Shown piece after piece: positions 1 to 7,030 of a stretch of 8,698 nucleotides of DNA. The position numbers and the translations under genes were made by a program. A model generated the notes under the pieces. It saw only the letters and a list, made by a program, of their open reading frames with translations, ran no database searches and was not told where the DNA came from. The first letter of the stretch is position 1. Every line of letters begins with the position of its first letter. The stretch comes from an uncultured Flavobacterium sp. (GTDB taxonomy: Bacteria; Bacteroidota; Bacteroidia; Flavobacteriales; Flavobacteriaceae), in assembly GCF_946482535.1 (NCBI RefSeq), contig NZ_CAMLRU010000114.1, positions 1-8,698 of the forward strand, in the 5' to 3' direction.

Positions 1-420
1 GGTTTGCTGAATGGCAATCTCACCTTCTAATTTTGTCTTTCCGTATATGCCCGTCGGATTGGGTAAATCATCTTCGGTATAAGGTGTTTGCTTATTGCCG
101 TCAAAAACAAAATCAGTAGAAATATGTAGTAAAATAACTTTGAACTCTTTACAAACCTCTGCCAAATTTTTAGCACCGGTAACATTAATCAAATACGCTT
201 TTTCAGGCTCACTTTCGGCTTTATCAACAGCTGTGTAAGCTGCTGCATTAATGCAATAATCGGGAAGGTATTTTGAAAATGCTGTTCTGCAATTGTCTGA
301 ATTAGAAATATCTAACTCACTCGATGAGCAGAAAACGAAATCAATTAGGGTATTTTTAGGCGCAATAAACTGCAAACTTTGCCCCAATTGCCCTGTGCTT
401 CCGGTTACTAAAACTACCAT
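1..420 (-). CDS. rfbD: dTDP-4-dehydrorhamnose reductase, N-terminal part (cut by left edge)
   Basis: This cytoplasmic short-chain-dehydrogenase-type enzyme carries out the last step of dTDP-L-rhamnose synthesis, the NAD(P)H-dependent reduction of dTDP-4-dehydro-L-rhamnose. The 140 visible residues show the Rossmann nucleotide-binding loop TGSTGQLGQ at residues 6-14, INAAAYTAVDKAE at 58-70, the STDFVFDG segment at 101-108, and YGKTK at 126-130. The last two supply the expected Thr102, Tyr126 and Lys130 catalytic set. The frame is open to the left edge and the C-terminal half of the family is missing, which is a window effect and not a broken gene. The ATG at 418-420 overlaps the rfbC stop by 7 bases (ATGGTAG), so translation is probably coupled. 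Identity is clear from motifs and neighbours. Confidence 0.95.
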   Translation of the reverse strand, partial: MVVLVTGSTGQLGQSLQFIAPKNTLIDFVFCSSSELDISNSDNCRTAFSKYLPDYCINAAAYTAVDKAESEPEKAYLINVTGAKNLAEVCKEFKVILLHISTDFVFDGNKQTPYTEDDLPNPTGIYGKTKLEGEIAIQQT

Positions 421-965
421 ACTTTTTTGGCATTTTCCAGAGTTGGCTGGATTTTGTCTTTTTCGGATATGATCAAATTTTCAGTAGGGAAATTCCAATC
501 AATGTTGATGGTTTTATCGTTATACAAAACACCGCCTTCGCTTTCTTTGTTATAAAAATTATCACATTTATAGAAAAAAACTGCGGTATTACTGGTTACC
601 AAAAATCCGTGTGCAAAACCTCTCGGTACAAAAAACTGTCTTTGATTTTCACCGCTCAAAATCACCGATTCATATTGACCATACGTGGGTGAATCCGGTC
701 TTAAATCAACAGCCACATCCAACACTTCACCTTGCAAAACCCTTACCAGTTTGGCTTGAGCGTGTACTCCGGTTTGATAATGTAAGCCGCGCAAAACACC
801 TTTGGAAGAATACGATTGATTGTCTTGCACAAAATGAACTTCTTGTCCGATGCCGTTTTGAAATGTTCTTTCATTGAAACTTTCCATAAAATAACCTCTT
901 TCATCCAGAATTATTTTAGGTTCAATGATAAAACATCCTTCTAGTTTTGTTGGAATAAAATTCAT
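414..965 (-). CDS. rfbC: dTDP-4-dehydrorhamnose 3,5-epimerase
   Basis: This enzyme converts dTDP-4-dehydro-6-deoxy-D-glucose to dTDP-4-dehydro-L-rhamnose by epimerising C3 and C5, in the cytoplasm. The 183-residue product has the usual length of this cupin (RmlC) family. Visible signatures are GVLRGLHYQ at 56-64 with the catalytic-base histidine at 62, Lys72, VLQGEVLDVAVDLR at 76-89, VPRGFAHGF at 113-121, Tyr138 in CDNFYN, and ISEKD ending at Asp170. These line up closely with the His/Lys/Tyr/Asp active-site residues known for RmlC. The ATG at 963-965 follows the rfbA stop with no gap, and the TAG stop lies inside the start of rfbD. All key residues are present, so it should be active. The symbol rmlC is equally used. 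Confidence 0.97.
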   Translation of the reverse strand: MNFIPTKLEGCFIIEPKIILDERGYFMESFNERTFQNGIGQEVHFVQDNQSYSSKGVLRGLHYQTGVHAQAKLVRVLQGEVLDVAVDLRPDSPTYGQYESVILSGENQRQFFVPRGFAHGFLVTSNTAVFFYKCDNFYNKESEGGVLYNDKTINIDWNFPTENLIISEKDKIQPTLENAKKVW

Positions 966-1823
966 TTAAATCAAACTTAATAAATGGTTTCCGTAACCGC
1001 TTTTCAACAAAGGTTGGGCTAATTTTTTCAATTGCGCTGCATCTATAAAGCCCATTTTATAAGCCGCTTCTTCGATGGCGCCGATTTTCAATCCTTGTCG
1101 TTCTTCTATAACTTGTACAAATTGACTGGCTTGCATCAATGAATTGAAAGTTCCGGTATCTAACCAAGCCGTTCCTCGGTCAAGTATACTCACTTTTAAT
1201 TTACCTCGTTTTAAATATTCTTTGTTGACATCGGTAATTTCCAATTCGCCGCGATGGCTGGGTTTGATATTGGCCGCTATTTCCACCACTTCATTATCAT
1301 AAAAATAAATGCCGGGCACTGCGTAATTTGACTTAGGGTTTTCGGGCTTTTCCTCTATGGATAATACGTTGCCGTTGGCATCAAAATCTACCACACCATA
1401 ACGTTCAGGATCGTGAACATGATAAGCATAAATAACTCCACCGTCGGGATTGTTATTGGCCAAAAGTAAATCGGACAATCCGGTACCGTAAAAAATATTA
1501 TCGCCTAACACAAGTGCAACTTTGTCTTGACCAATAAATTCTTTTCCGATGATGAACGCTTCAGCCAAACCATTGGGGTTTTCCTGAACAGCATACTCAA
1601 ATCTGCATCCTAAACTCGAACCGTCTCCCAATAATTGACGGAAAAGCGGTAAATCATGAGGAGTAGAAATGATTAATATTTCTCGAATTCCTGCCCACAT
1701 TAACGTAGACAACGGATAGTAAATCATCGGCTTGTCATAAATGGGCATCAGCTGTTTACTGACCGCTAGTGTTAACGGGTGCAATCGGGTTCCGGAACCT
1801 CCGGCTAGTATAATTCCTTTCAT
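966..1823 (-). CDS. rfbA: Glucose-1-phosphate thymidylyltransferase
   Basis: This enzyme makes dTDP-glucose from glucose-1-phosphate and dTTP, the first step of dTDP-L-rhamnose synthesis; dTDP-rhamnose is the usual feedback inhibitor in the family. The 285-residue protein is normal length. The sugar-nucleotidyltransferase signature [13 protein letters not shown] lies at 6-18, followed by [11 protein letters not shown] at 22-32. GDN at 107-109 and the aspartate of WLDTGT (Asp222) fit the two metal-binding aspartates. EEKP at 157-160 and RGELEITD at 191-198 are also family-typical. The start ATG (1821-1823) lies 3 bases after the stop of the Wzz-like gene and the stop abuts the rfbC start, so it is internal to an operon. 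This is RmlA of the short, RfbA-like class; no regulatory extension is seen. Confidence 0.97.
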   Translation of the reverse strand: MKGIILAGGSGTRLHPLTLAVSKQLMPIYDKPMIYYPLSTLMWAGIREILIISTPHDLPLFRQLLGDGSSLGCRFEYAVQENPNGLAEAFIIGKEFIGQDKVALVLGDNIFYGTGLSDLLLANNNPDGGVIYAYHVHDPERYGVVDFDANGNVLSIEEKPENPKSNYAVPGIYFYDNEVVEIAANIKPSHRGELEITDVNKEYLKRGKLKVSILDRGTAWLDTGTFNSLMQASQFVQVIEERQGLKIGAIEEAAYKMGFIDAAQLKKLAQPLLKSGYGNHLLSLI

Positions 1824-1826
1824 TAC

Positions 1827-2804
1827 TTATGCCAATTTTGCCATTTGTTTTTTGTAATATGATTTTAAAACACCACCTAAAACAAAAAGGAATATAAAAA
1901 TAAGTGGTAAAGCAAACTTTAATTTGCCATTTAACGCCTTGCTGTTTTTGATGTTTAAAGTTGTACTACTGTCTTTAATTATTTTGTCTAAACTTACCAA
2001 TTCTATACGATGATTTCCTTGTTCGTTAATTAAAGCGTCTTTTGTTTTGATTATTTCGTCTAACTGAGAATTTTCGTTGTAGTAAACCAATTTGTCGCTC
2101 TTTTGCGATCCGCCTACTGTGTTGTTGAAAGTATTTAAAAACCCGTTGATTTGGCCTATGATAGAATCGTTTTCTACCATTTTTATCTTCACGTTATTCA
2201 CGTACTCTTTTTGAATGATTCTGTAGTAATTAGAGTCATTCAAATAATCCAAAATAGGTTGAACCGTTGCCTTATTCGACGTTACGTCAAGCGTGGTAAA
2301 TGAAATCATGTGGTAAGGATAATTTTTACTCGTAATCGATTCATTAACCACCTTTTTAATGTCTCCGTCTTCTGCCATCAACCGGATTAACTCAAAATTT
2401 TGCGCCTTATTGTCAATAAACTTATAGACATCCATGATTGGATTAATAGTAATTCCCTTTAATTTTATTGGGTTTTTTACGCCAACAACTTCTTTTAGGA
2501 AAAGCGTATCTCCGTCTTCGATTTTAGAATTTATCAATTCGATTTTGGCATATAAATAATCCGTTGAGCCAAAGTTTGGCGACACTATTAGCTGATTGTC
2601 ATAAATCTTTGAGGATTTATCCACATAATATCCCAATCCTGCGCCCAATACAAACAAAATTCCAACCCAAACTTTATTTCTTTTGAAGAATAAAAATGCT
2701 TTAAAAATTTGTGTAGCAATGTTTTCAAAAAAGCTTCCGATTTTCTTAGAAACCATCGATAAATCGATTTCTTGGTTGTCATTATTTTGAGGTGTTGCGC
2801 TCAT
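1827..2804 (-). CDS. Two-TM inner-membrane protein, candidate Wzz-like polysaccharide co-polymerase
   Basis: The 325-residue protein has a hydrophilic N-terminus (1-40), a membrane segment at about 45-61, a long extracytoplasmic region (62-296) and a second membrane segment at about 297-314, ending in a short basic tail (KSYYKKQMAKLA). That topology, N and C termini inside with a large periplasmic domain, is the architecture of chain-length determinants (PCP/Wzz family), which set the length of polymerised O-antigen or exopolysaccharide. No Walker A motif or tyrosine-kinase domain is present, so it would be a kinase-less PCP. Asp/Asn-rich stretches at 212-262 are probably helical. No catalytic motif was recognised, and the Wzz call rests on topology and on sitting 3 bases upstream of rfbA. 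The ATG at 2802-2804 lies 6 bases after the upstream stop. A different membrane-anchored accessory protein remains possible. Confidence 0.65.
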   Translation of the reverse strand: MSATPQNNDNQEIDLSMVSKKIGSFFENIATQIFKAFLFFKRNKVWVGILFVLGAGLGYYVDKSSKIYDNQLIVSPNFGSTDYLYAKIELINSKIEDGDTLFLKEVVGVKNPIKLKGITINPIMDVYKFIDNKAQNFELIRLMAEDGDIKKVVNESITSKNYPYHMISFTTLDVTSNKATVQPILDYLNDSNYYRIIQKEYVNNVKIKMVENDSIIGQINGFLNTFNNTVGGSQKSDKLVYYNENSQLDEIIKTKDALINEQGNHRIELVSLDKIIKDSSTTLNIKNSKALNGKLKFALPLIFIFLFVLGGVLKSYYKKQMAKLA

Positions 2805-2810
2805 AAAAAT

Positions 2811-4502
2811 TTATTTAACGTTAAAAATTTGTTCTAGTATTTTGATGGTAATTAAATAGGTTGGCTTCACTCCTGTTGTTCCCAATCCGCCTGATGCCAA
2901 TGTGCTTCCGGTTTCCAAAGGATTATCTGAAGCATAATAAGCATAGCGCACTTTTACATTCGGATGAATGCTCTTTCTGATTTTAGAAGCGGATTGAATG
3001 GCTTTTTGATAATAAGCACCTTCCATCTCTAAACCTATCACTTCCCAAGTTGATTCGTGGAAAAATTTCAGTAAATCTTTGTTTTGAAGCGATGTTCCTA
3101 ATACCGTAACCATTGGCCCCGAATAAACCGGAATGTCATTTCCGGCAAACATCTCAGCAGTCAATTCATTTTCGAAAGGATAATTGTCTGCCGTGCCTTC
3201 ATTGATATGCGCAGACGGAATCATAATGTCGCCTTTTCCGCCTTCTAGAATGCCGGCTTTACCCATGATAGATACTGATTCCACTTTTAAGAAGGTTTTG
3301 TTTTTTCCTTCTTTATAAGGTTTTAATAACTCATCGATGGTTTCAAAAGCTTGTTCGCCAAAAGCATAATCCATAACGATAAGCACCGGACTTTCCTCGC
3401 CTATTTTAGCTTTAGGAAAACTCGATTTCGCCCAATCAATCTTAGCGGTATCAAAAATCTGAACATCGATGTTGGTTCCGGATTGGTCGGGCAAAGAAAT
3501 CATACCGTGTTTCAAGGCAAATTCCTCAACCTTATTTCTAACCGGATCAGCACCTGATTTGCTCAATTCCTCATAGATAAAGAAATCTGATTTGTCTTTA
3601 AACTTGGTTTTCAAAACCGTAGTGGCAAAAATGGAGTTCATCACGCTGTGCATGTTGGCGCTGATAATGTGAATCGGTCTTTCCAACAAATTGTTGGCTT
3701 TCAGCGTTTCTTTGATGGTGGTGGCCCAAATTTCACCGTGAATATGATGTCCTAATCTTTCTCTTAAAATCGGGCTGAAAGTAATGGTTCTTTTGTTGTT
3801 GTCTACAATTTCTTCTATGGCTAATTTGCCTAACCAATAAATTACGTGTAAAAATCTATCCGGTTTTTCTTTGGTGCCAAAAGCATCGTAAATGTCTAAC
3901 ACTTCCGAAAAACTTCGGCCGAGAACATTAGCTGCATGTGAAATGGCTATTTCTTTTTCTGTAAGCGAAAACTTTTTGTTTTGTAAAACCGCTTGCTCTA
4001 ATTTTTGCCAATCACGGGTCAATTCAACAGTGCCTTCGTCTAATAAAACGCGGTCTTTGATTTTGTGTGATTCGATAAAAATAAAAGTCAAGTGGGTCAA
4101 AATATCATAAATGTCTGAGCGGCCGCGGGTAATTTCCACATTCATTTGCTCTTCATCGATACGGTAACAGTTTCTTCTTCTTTTGGGAGGAACAATCGCC
4201 TGAAAATGCGATTTGGAATACCCTTCGTCTGAAGTTAAGTTGATAAAACGACATTCTTCAATGCCTACCGGAAGTCTTTCAATTACATAAAGCAAACCGT
4301 TGAGTTCTACTTTTTCTTCTGCAATGCTTCCATAAATTTCGGGTCTTAGTGACAATAACGCTTCTCTTAGCGTTTCTCCCGAGACACCCATCGGTTTGTA
4401 AAAACCTCTGTTAAATAAATGTCTCATCGTAATGTACAGTCGTTCGATAGCTGCCGACGACTCTTGCGCCCTGGAGCGCGAAATGTTTTTAATTTCTTTC
4501 AT
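2811..4502 (-). CDS. Uncharacterised protein with nucleoside phosphorylase/nucleosidase-like C-terminal half
   Basis: The protein is 563 residues from the ATG at 4500-4502. I do not recognise a characterised family; it may be the Bacteroidota family that databases list as a DUF (DUF6909, from memory, unchecked). Residues 1-270 are charged and helical-looking with no motif I can name. Residues 275-563 carry patterns like purine nucleosidases (MTAN, AMP nucleosidase): SIMGKAGILEGGKGDIMIP at 411-429, a GLEMEGAYYQKA segment at 490-501 resembling the DMEgaA loop that supplies the ribose-binding glutamate (here Glu494), and ASDNP at 524-528 resembling the SD pair with the catalytic aspartate (here Asp526). 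No signal peptide or membrane segment is seen, so it is probably cytoplasmic. A TTG 24 bases further upstream (4524-4526) would extend the frame but lies in the apparent promoter, so the ATG is preferred. It heads the polysaccharide operon, 6 bases from the next gene. The enzymatic role is inference. Confidence 0.8.
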   Translation of the reverse strand: MKEIKNISRSRAQESSAAIERLYITMRHLFNRGFYKPMGVSGETLREALLSLRPEIYGSIAEEKVELNGLLYVIERLPVGIEECRFINLTSDEGYSKSHFQAIVPPKRRRNCYRIDEEQMNVEITRGRSDIYDILTHLTFIFIESHKIKDRVLLDEGTVELTRDWQKLEQAVLQNKKFSLTEKEIAISHAANVLGRSFSEVLDIYDAFGTKEKPDRFLHVIYWLGKLAIEEIVDNNKRTITFSPILRERLGHHIHGEIWATTIKETLKANNLLERPIHIISANMHSVMNSIFATTVLKTKFKDKSDFFIYEELSKSGADPVRNKVEEFALKHGMISLPDQSGTNIDVQIFDTAKIDWAKSSFPKAKIGEESPVLIVMDYAFGEQAFETIDELLKPYKEGKNKTFLKVESVSIMGKAGILEGGKGDIMIPSAHINEGTADNYPFENELTAEMFAGNDIPVYSGPMVTVLGTSLQNKDLLKFFHESTWEVIGLEMEGAYYQKAIQSASKIRKSIHPNVKVRYAYYASDNPLETGSTLASGGLGTTGVKPTYLITIKILEQIFNVK

Positions 4503-4523
4503 TAAATATTTTTTTCTAACCTG

Positions 4524-4531
4524 CAAATATA
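4524..4531 (-). promoter_or_regulatory. Bacteroidota -7 promoter element (TATATTTG)
   Basis: The minus strand reads TATATTTG, an exact match to the TAnnTTTG -7 consensus of the Bacteroidota housekeeping sigma factor. Its last base is 21 bases before the ATG at 4502, giving a short A-rich leader without a Shine-Dalgarno site. No convincing TTTG -33 element is seen at the expected distance. It would start the nucleosidase-like/Wzz-like/rfbACD unit and would place the alternative TTG start inside the promoter. It sits in the 42-base gap after the secreted-protein gene. Confidence 0.6.
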
Positions 4532-4544
4532 GGCTTTTTACCGT

Positions 4545-5420
4545 TTAGTTGGTTAAAATAAGGTTGATTGCCGGCTCATAAACCTTTATCTTTCCTGAAT
4601 TGGAAGTGCTTTCGCCAACTTGCTTGTTCCATTTACCGCCCGAATAGGTAAATAAAGCATCCCGTTCTACGAAGTTGTACAGTACCAAAGGATAATAGGT
4701 TTTTTGAACTGTTGTGGTTTTTGTATTCTGGTCGGTGATGGTTTTTTCTCTTTTGTTTTTCTCAATCATCAGCTTTTCAAAACCCACAAAAAGCCCGTTT
4801 TTGGGCATCACTAAATTATAGTCGGACAAATCTATTTTGTTGAGTTTTGTTCCGGTTTTGACCGAAACAATTAAATCTTTTTGAAGCATTTCTTCGCCCG
4901 GATAACCATTAGCATCTGCTTTAAAAAAGCGAAGTTTGATGGTGGCGTCTTCGATTCGGCTGTCGGTATAAAGCGTTACTTTTTTGAGGTATTTGGTCTT
5001 ATTGTAACTTGAATTGTACGGAAAGTATTTAACATCCATTCTCGGTCCGTTGTCAAACGCTTGTGCTACGGTATTTTCAGTTAAGCCAATGGTAATTTGT
5101 TTGGTTCCGATGCTGTTTGAAATGACCACCTCATCCAAATCAAAAGCTTTTGAATTCAAAAAAACGACTGTTGATTGAGAGGCTTTAAGGGTTTTCTTTT
5201 CATAACCCAAAGCCGAAAAAATCAGGTTTTTATCTTTTCCGACCGCAATAGAAAACGTGCCGTCTTCTTCCGAAGTCGTGGCGATGTTTTCGTTTTCGAC
5301 CCAAATGTTTACAAACGAAATAGGTTGGCCGGTAAGGCTGTCTTTGACGATGCCTTTGGTTTGGCCCGAAACCCAAAGTGTTTGTAAAAAGAAGACAATA
5401 ATTAGCCTGTTTATTTTCAT
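4545..5420 (-). CDS. Secreted protein with N-terminal carboxypeptidase-regulatory-like domain
   Basis: The 291-residue product begins with a signal peptide (about 1-19: MKINRL, then a hydrophobic core, with likely cleavage near SGQ). Residues 21-100 fit the carboxypeptidase-D regulatory-like beta-sandwich found at the N-terminus of many Bacteroidota envelope proteins: a GIVKDS start, TGQPISFVNIWV, a TSEEDGTFSI turn, FSALGYEKK, and DLDEVVI at the end. Residues 100-291 show alternating beta-like segments (YLKKVTLYT, DATIKLRFF, NGLFVGFEKL) with no catalytic motif I can identify. There is no TonB-dependent barrel and no obvious type IX sorting tail. It is probably a periplasmic or outer-membrane-associated protein of unknown function. 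The frame is open up to a TTG at 5565-5567, but that extension crosses the palindromic element and would bury the signal peptide, so the ATG at 5418-5420 is chosen. Confidence 0.8.
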   Translation of the reverse strand: MKINRLIIVFFLQTLWVSGQTKGIVKDSLTGQPISFVNIWVENENIATTSEEDGTFSIAVGKDKNLIFSALGYEKKTLKASQSTVVFLNSKAFDLDEVVISNSIGTKQITIGLTENTVAQAFDNGPRMDVKYFPYNSSYNKTKYLKKVTLYTDSRIEDATIKLRFFKADANGYPGEEMLQKDLIVSVKTGTKLNKIDLSDYNLVMPKNGLFVGFEKLMIEKNKREKTITDQNTKTTTVQKTYYPLVLYNFVERDALFTYSGGKWNKQVGESTSNSGKIKVYEPAINLILTN

Positions 5421-5441
5421 GCCTTTGGTTTGTTTTTTAGC

Positions 5442-5510
5442 CCTGATCTCGTTATTGTCGGAGCTCTTGCTTTTTTGATCAAAAAAAGTAAAGCGACTAA
5501 CGAGAGCAGG
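5442..5510. repeat. Long imperfect palindrome in the GH3/secreted-protein spacer
   Basis: The outer arms CCTGATCTCGTTA (5442-5454) and TAACGAGAGCAGG (5498-5510) are inverted with 12 of 13 positions matching. GTCG (5457-5460) pairs with CGAC (5494-5497), and the centre is the perfect 16-base palindrome TTTTTTGATCAAAAAA (5471-5486). Between them one arm carries extra bases (GAGCTCTTG), which would bulge. It fills most of the 124 bases between the GH3 stop and the downstream ATG. The T run lies at the apex and not after the stem, so it does not look like a standard intrinsic terminator. A dispersed palindromic repeat (REP/MITE-like) is the most likely identity, but copy number cannot be judged here. 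Confidence 0.7.
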
Positions 5511-5544
5511 AATACGGTTTAGCAATTGCCCAGCCGTTTCGCTC

Positions 5545-7029
5545 CTAATTTTTAAAAAAATCCGCAATCTTTCGATCGTTGGCCAATCGTGGCAATTTGT
5601 TTTGTCCGCCGAGTTTGCCGATGGATTTCATATAGTCTTGGAAACCGTTTTTGGCGACTTTGGTAATGACCACAGTTCGCAACACATTGCCTACAATTAA
5701 ATCGTCGTAATAAGTGTTCTGTTTTCGCATGGCTTGGTCGATTTTGAGCGCAAAGTCTTCCATGCTTTCGGGTTCGTTTTCAAACTCAATCAACCATTCG
5801 TGATAAGGCAAGCCTTCGCTTGGTGTGATTTGCGGCGCTACGGTAAATTCGTTGACGCGAACATTGGTGCCATGCATGGCTTCTTGCAGCGCGCTCTCGA
5901 CTTCTTTCCCGATTACATGTTCGCCAAAGGCCGAAATATAATGTTTAATTCTGCCCGAAACAATGACGCGATAAGGTTTCAAACTGGTGAACTGAACTGT
6001 ATCGCCAATGTTGTAAGCCCAAAGTCCGGCATTGGTGGAAAGGATTAAAACGTAATTCACGCCCAACTCGACTTCACCTATCGTATAGCGTTTCGGATTG
6101 TCTCGGAAGAATTCATCGGCTTTTACAAATTCGTAGAAGATGCCCGAGTTGAGTAACAACAACATGCCTTTTTCTTTTTGGGAATCTTGGTAGGCAAAGA
6201 AACCTTCGGAAGCCGGAAACAATTCGATGGAATCTACTTTTCGGCCGATTAAGTTTTCGAATTTGGCGCGATAAGGTTCATAATTCACGCCACCGTAAAT
6301 GAATAAATTGAAATTTTTAAATAGTTCACCAACGGGTTTATTGCCTTTTTGTTGCAGCTTTTCAAAATACATTTGCACCCAAGACGGAATGCCCGAGATG
6401 ACGCTCATGTTTTCGTTAAAGGTTTCTTCGACTATGGCATCGACTTTAGTTTCCCAATCTTCTATGCAGTTGGTTTCCCAGCTGGGCATTCTGTTTTTCT
6501 GTAAATACTTTGGCACAAAGTGCGCAACAATTCCGGATAGTCTTCCGAGTTTGATTCCGTTTTTTTCTTCCAAAATCGGGCTGCCTTGCAGGAAAATCAT
6601 TTTGCCGTCTACAAAATCAGCTTTGCCGGTTTCGTGGATATAACTTAGAATGGCGTTTCTCGCGGCTTCGATATGAAACGGCATCGATTCTTTGGTCAAC
6701 GGAATGTATTTGGCGCCTGAAGTGGTTCCCGAGGTTTTGGCAAAATACAAAGGCTTGCCTTTCCAAAGGATGTTTGCTTCGCCTTTGACTACTTTATCCA
6801 CATAAGGACGGAGTTGTTCGTAATCCCTAATCGGCACTTTGGCGGCAAAGTCTTGGAACGATTTAATGTTGGCAAAATCGTGGTCTTTTCCAAACTGAGT
6901 GTTTTGGGCTTGCGTAATTAAATCCCGAAAAACCTTTTGTTGGGTTTCGATAGGTTTTGAAGCCCAGGCTTGGACTTTACTATGAATAATTTTGGCAAAT
7001 AATTTGGCGGCTATAGATTTTACGGACAT
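5545..7029 (-). CDS. GH3 family adenylate-forming enzyme (acyl-amido synthetase-like)
   Basis: The 494-residue protein belongs to the GH3 branch of the adenylating (ANL) superfamily, best known from plants, where members join jasmonate or auxin to amino acids through an acyl-adenylate. The ATP-binding phosphate loop TSGTTSGAKYIP is at 99-110, the GH3 motif II segment FPASEGFFAYQ at 271-281, and motif III AYNIGDTVQF at 338-347, followed by VSGRIKHYISAFGEHV at 357-372, the hinge into the C-terminal domain. GKLGGQNKLPRL near the end (471-482) looks family-typical. No signal peptide or membrane segment is seen, so it is cytoplasmic. All ATP-site motifs are intact, so it should be active, but the bacterial substrate is unknown. 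The ATG (7027-7029) lies one base after the peptidase stop. A TTG three codons upstream (7036-7038) would overlap that gene by 8 bases and is less likely. Confidence 0.93.
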   Translation of the reverse strand: MSVKSIAAKLFAKIIHSKVQAWASKPIETQQKVFRDLITQAQNTQFGKDHDFANIKSFQDFAAKVPIRDYEQLRPYVDKVVKGEANILWKGKPLYFAKTSGTTSGAKYIPLTKESMPFHIEAARNAILSYIHETGKADFVDGKMIFLQGSPILEEKNGIKLGRLSGIVAHFVPKYLQKNRMPSWETNCIEDWETKVDAIVEETFNENMSVISGIPSWVQMYFEKLQQKGNKPVGELFKNFNLFIYGGVNYEPYRAKFENLIGRKVDSIELFPASEGFFAYQDSQKEKGMLLLLNSGIFYEFVKADEFFRDNPKRYTIGEVELGVNYVLILSTNAGLWAYNIGDTVQFTSLKPYRVIVSGRIKHYISAFGEHVIGKEVESALQEAMHGTNVRVNEFTVAPQITPSEGLPYHEWLIEFENEPESMEDFALKIDQAMRKQNTYYDDLIVGNVLRTVVITKVAKNGFQDYMKSIGKLGGQNKLPRLANDRKIADFFKN

Positions 7030-7030
7030 C

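Noticed and set aside
2588..2782. Alternative minus-strand frame within the Wzz-like gene
   Set aside because: It is fully contained in the longer frame, which has coherent membrane topology and operon spacing. The 64-residue product has no features of its own.
5442..5510. Palindrome as an intrinsic terminator for GH3
   Set aside because: The T/A run lies at the hairpin apex and no T-tract follows the outer stem on either strand, so it lacks standard terminator form. A repeat element is the better description.
5418..5567. Longer form of the secreted protein starting at TTG 5565-5567
   Set aside because: The extra 49 residues come from the palindromic element and the end of the GH3 gene, are rich in Lys/Ser/Arg, and would place the clear signal peptide internally. 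The ATG at 5420 gives a normal secreted protein.
5734..6643. Plus-strand open frames (5734-6048 and 6299-6643) inside the GH3 gene
   Set aside because: They are antisense to conserved GH3 motifs, with no recognisable domain and no promoter or leader. They are shadows of the real gene.
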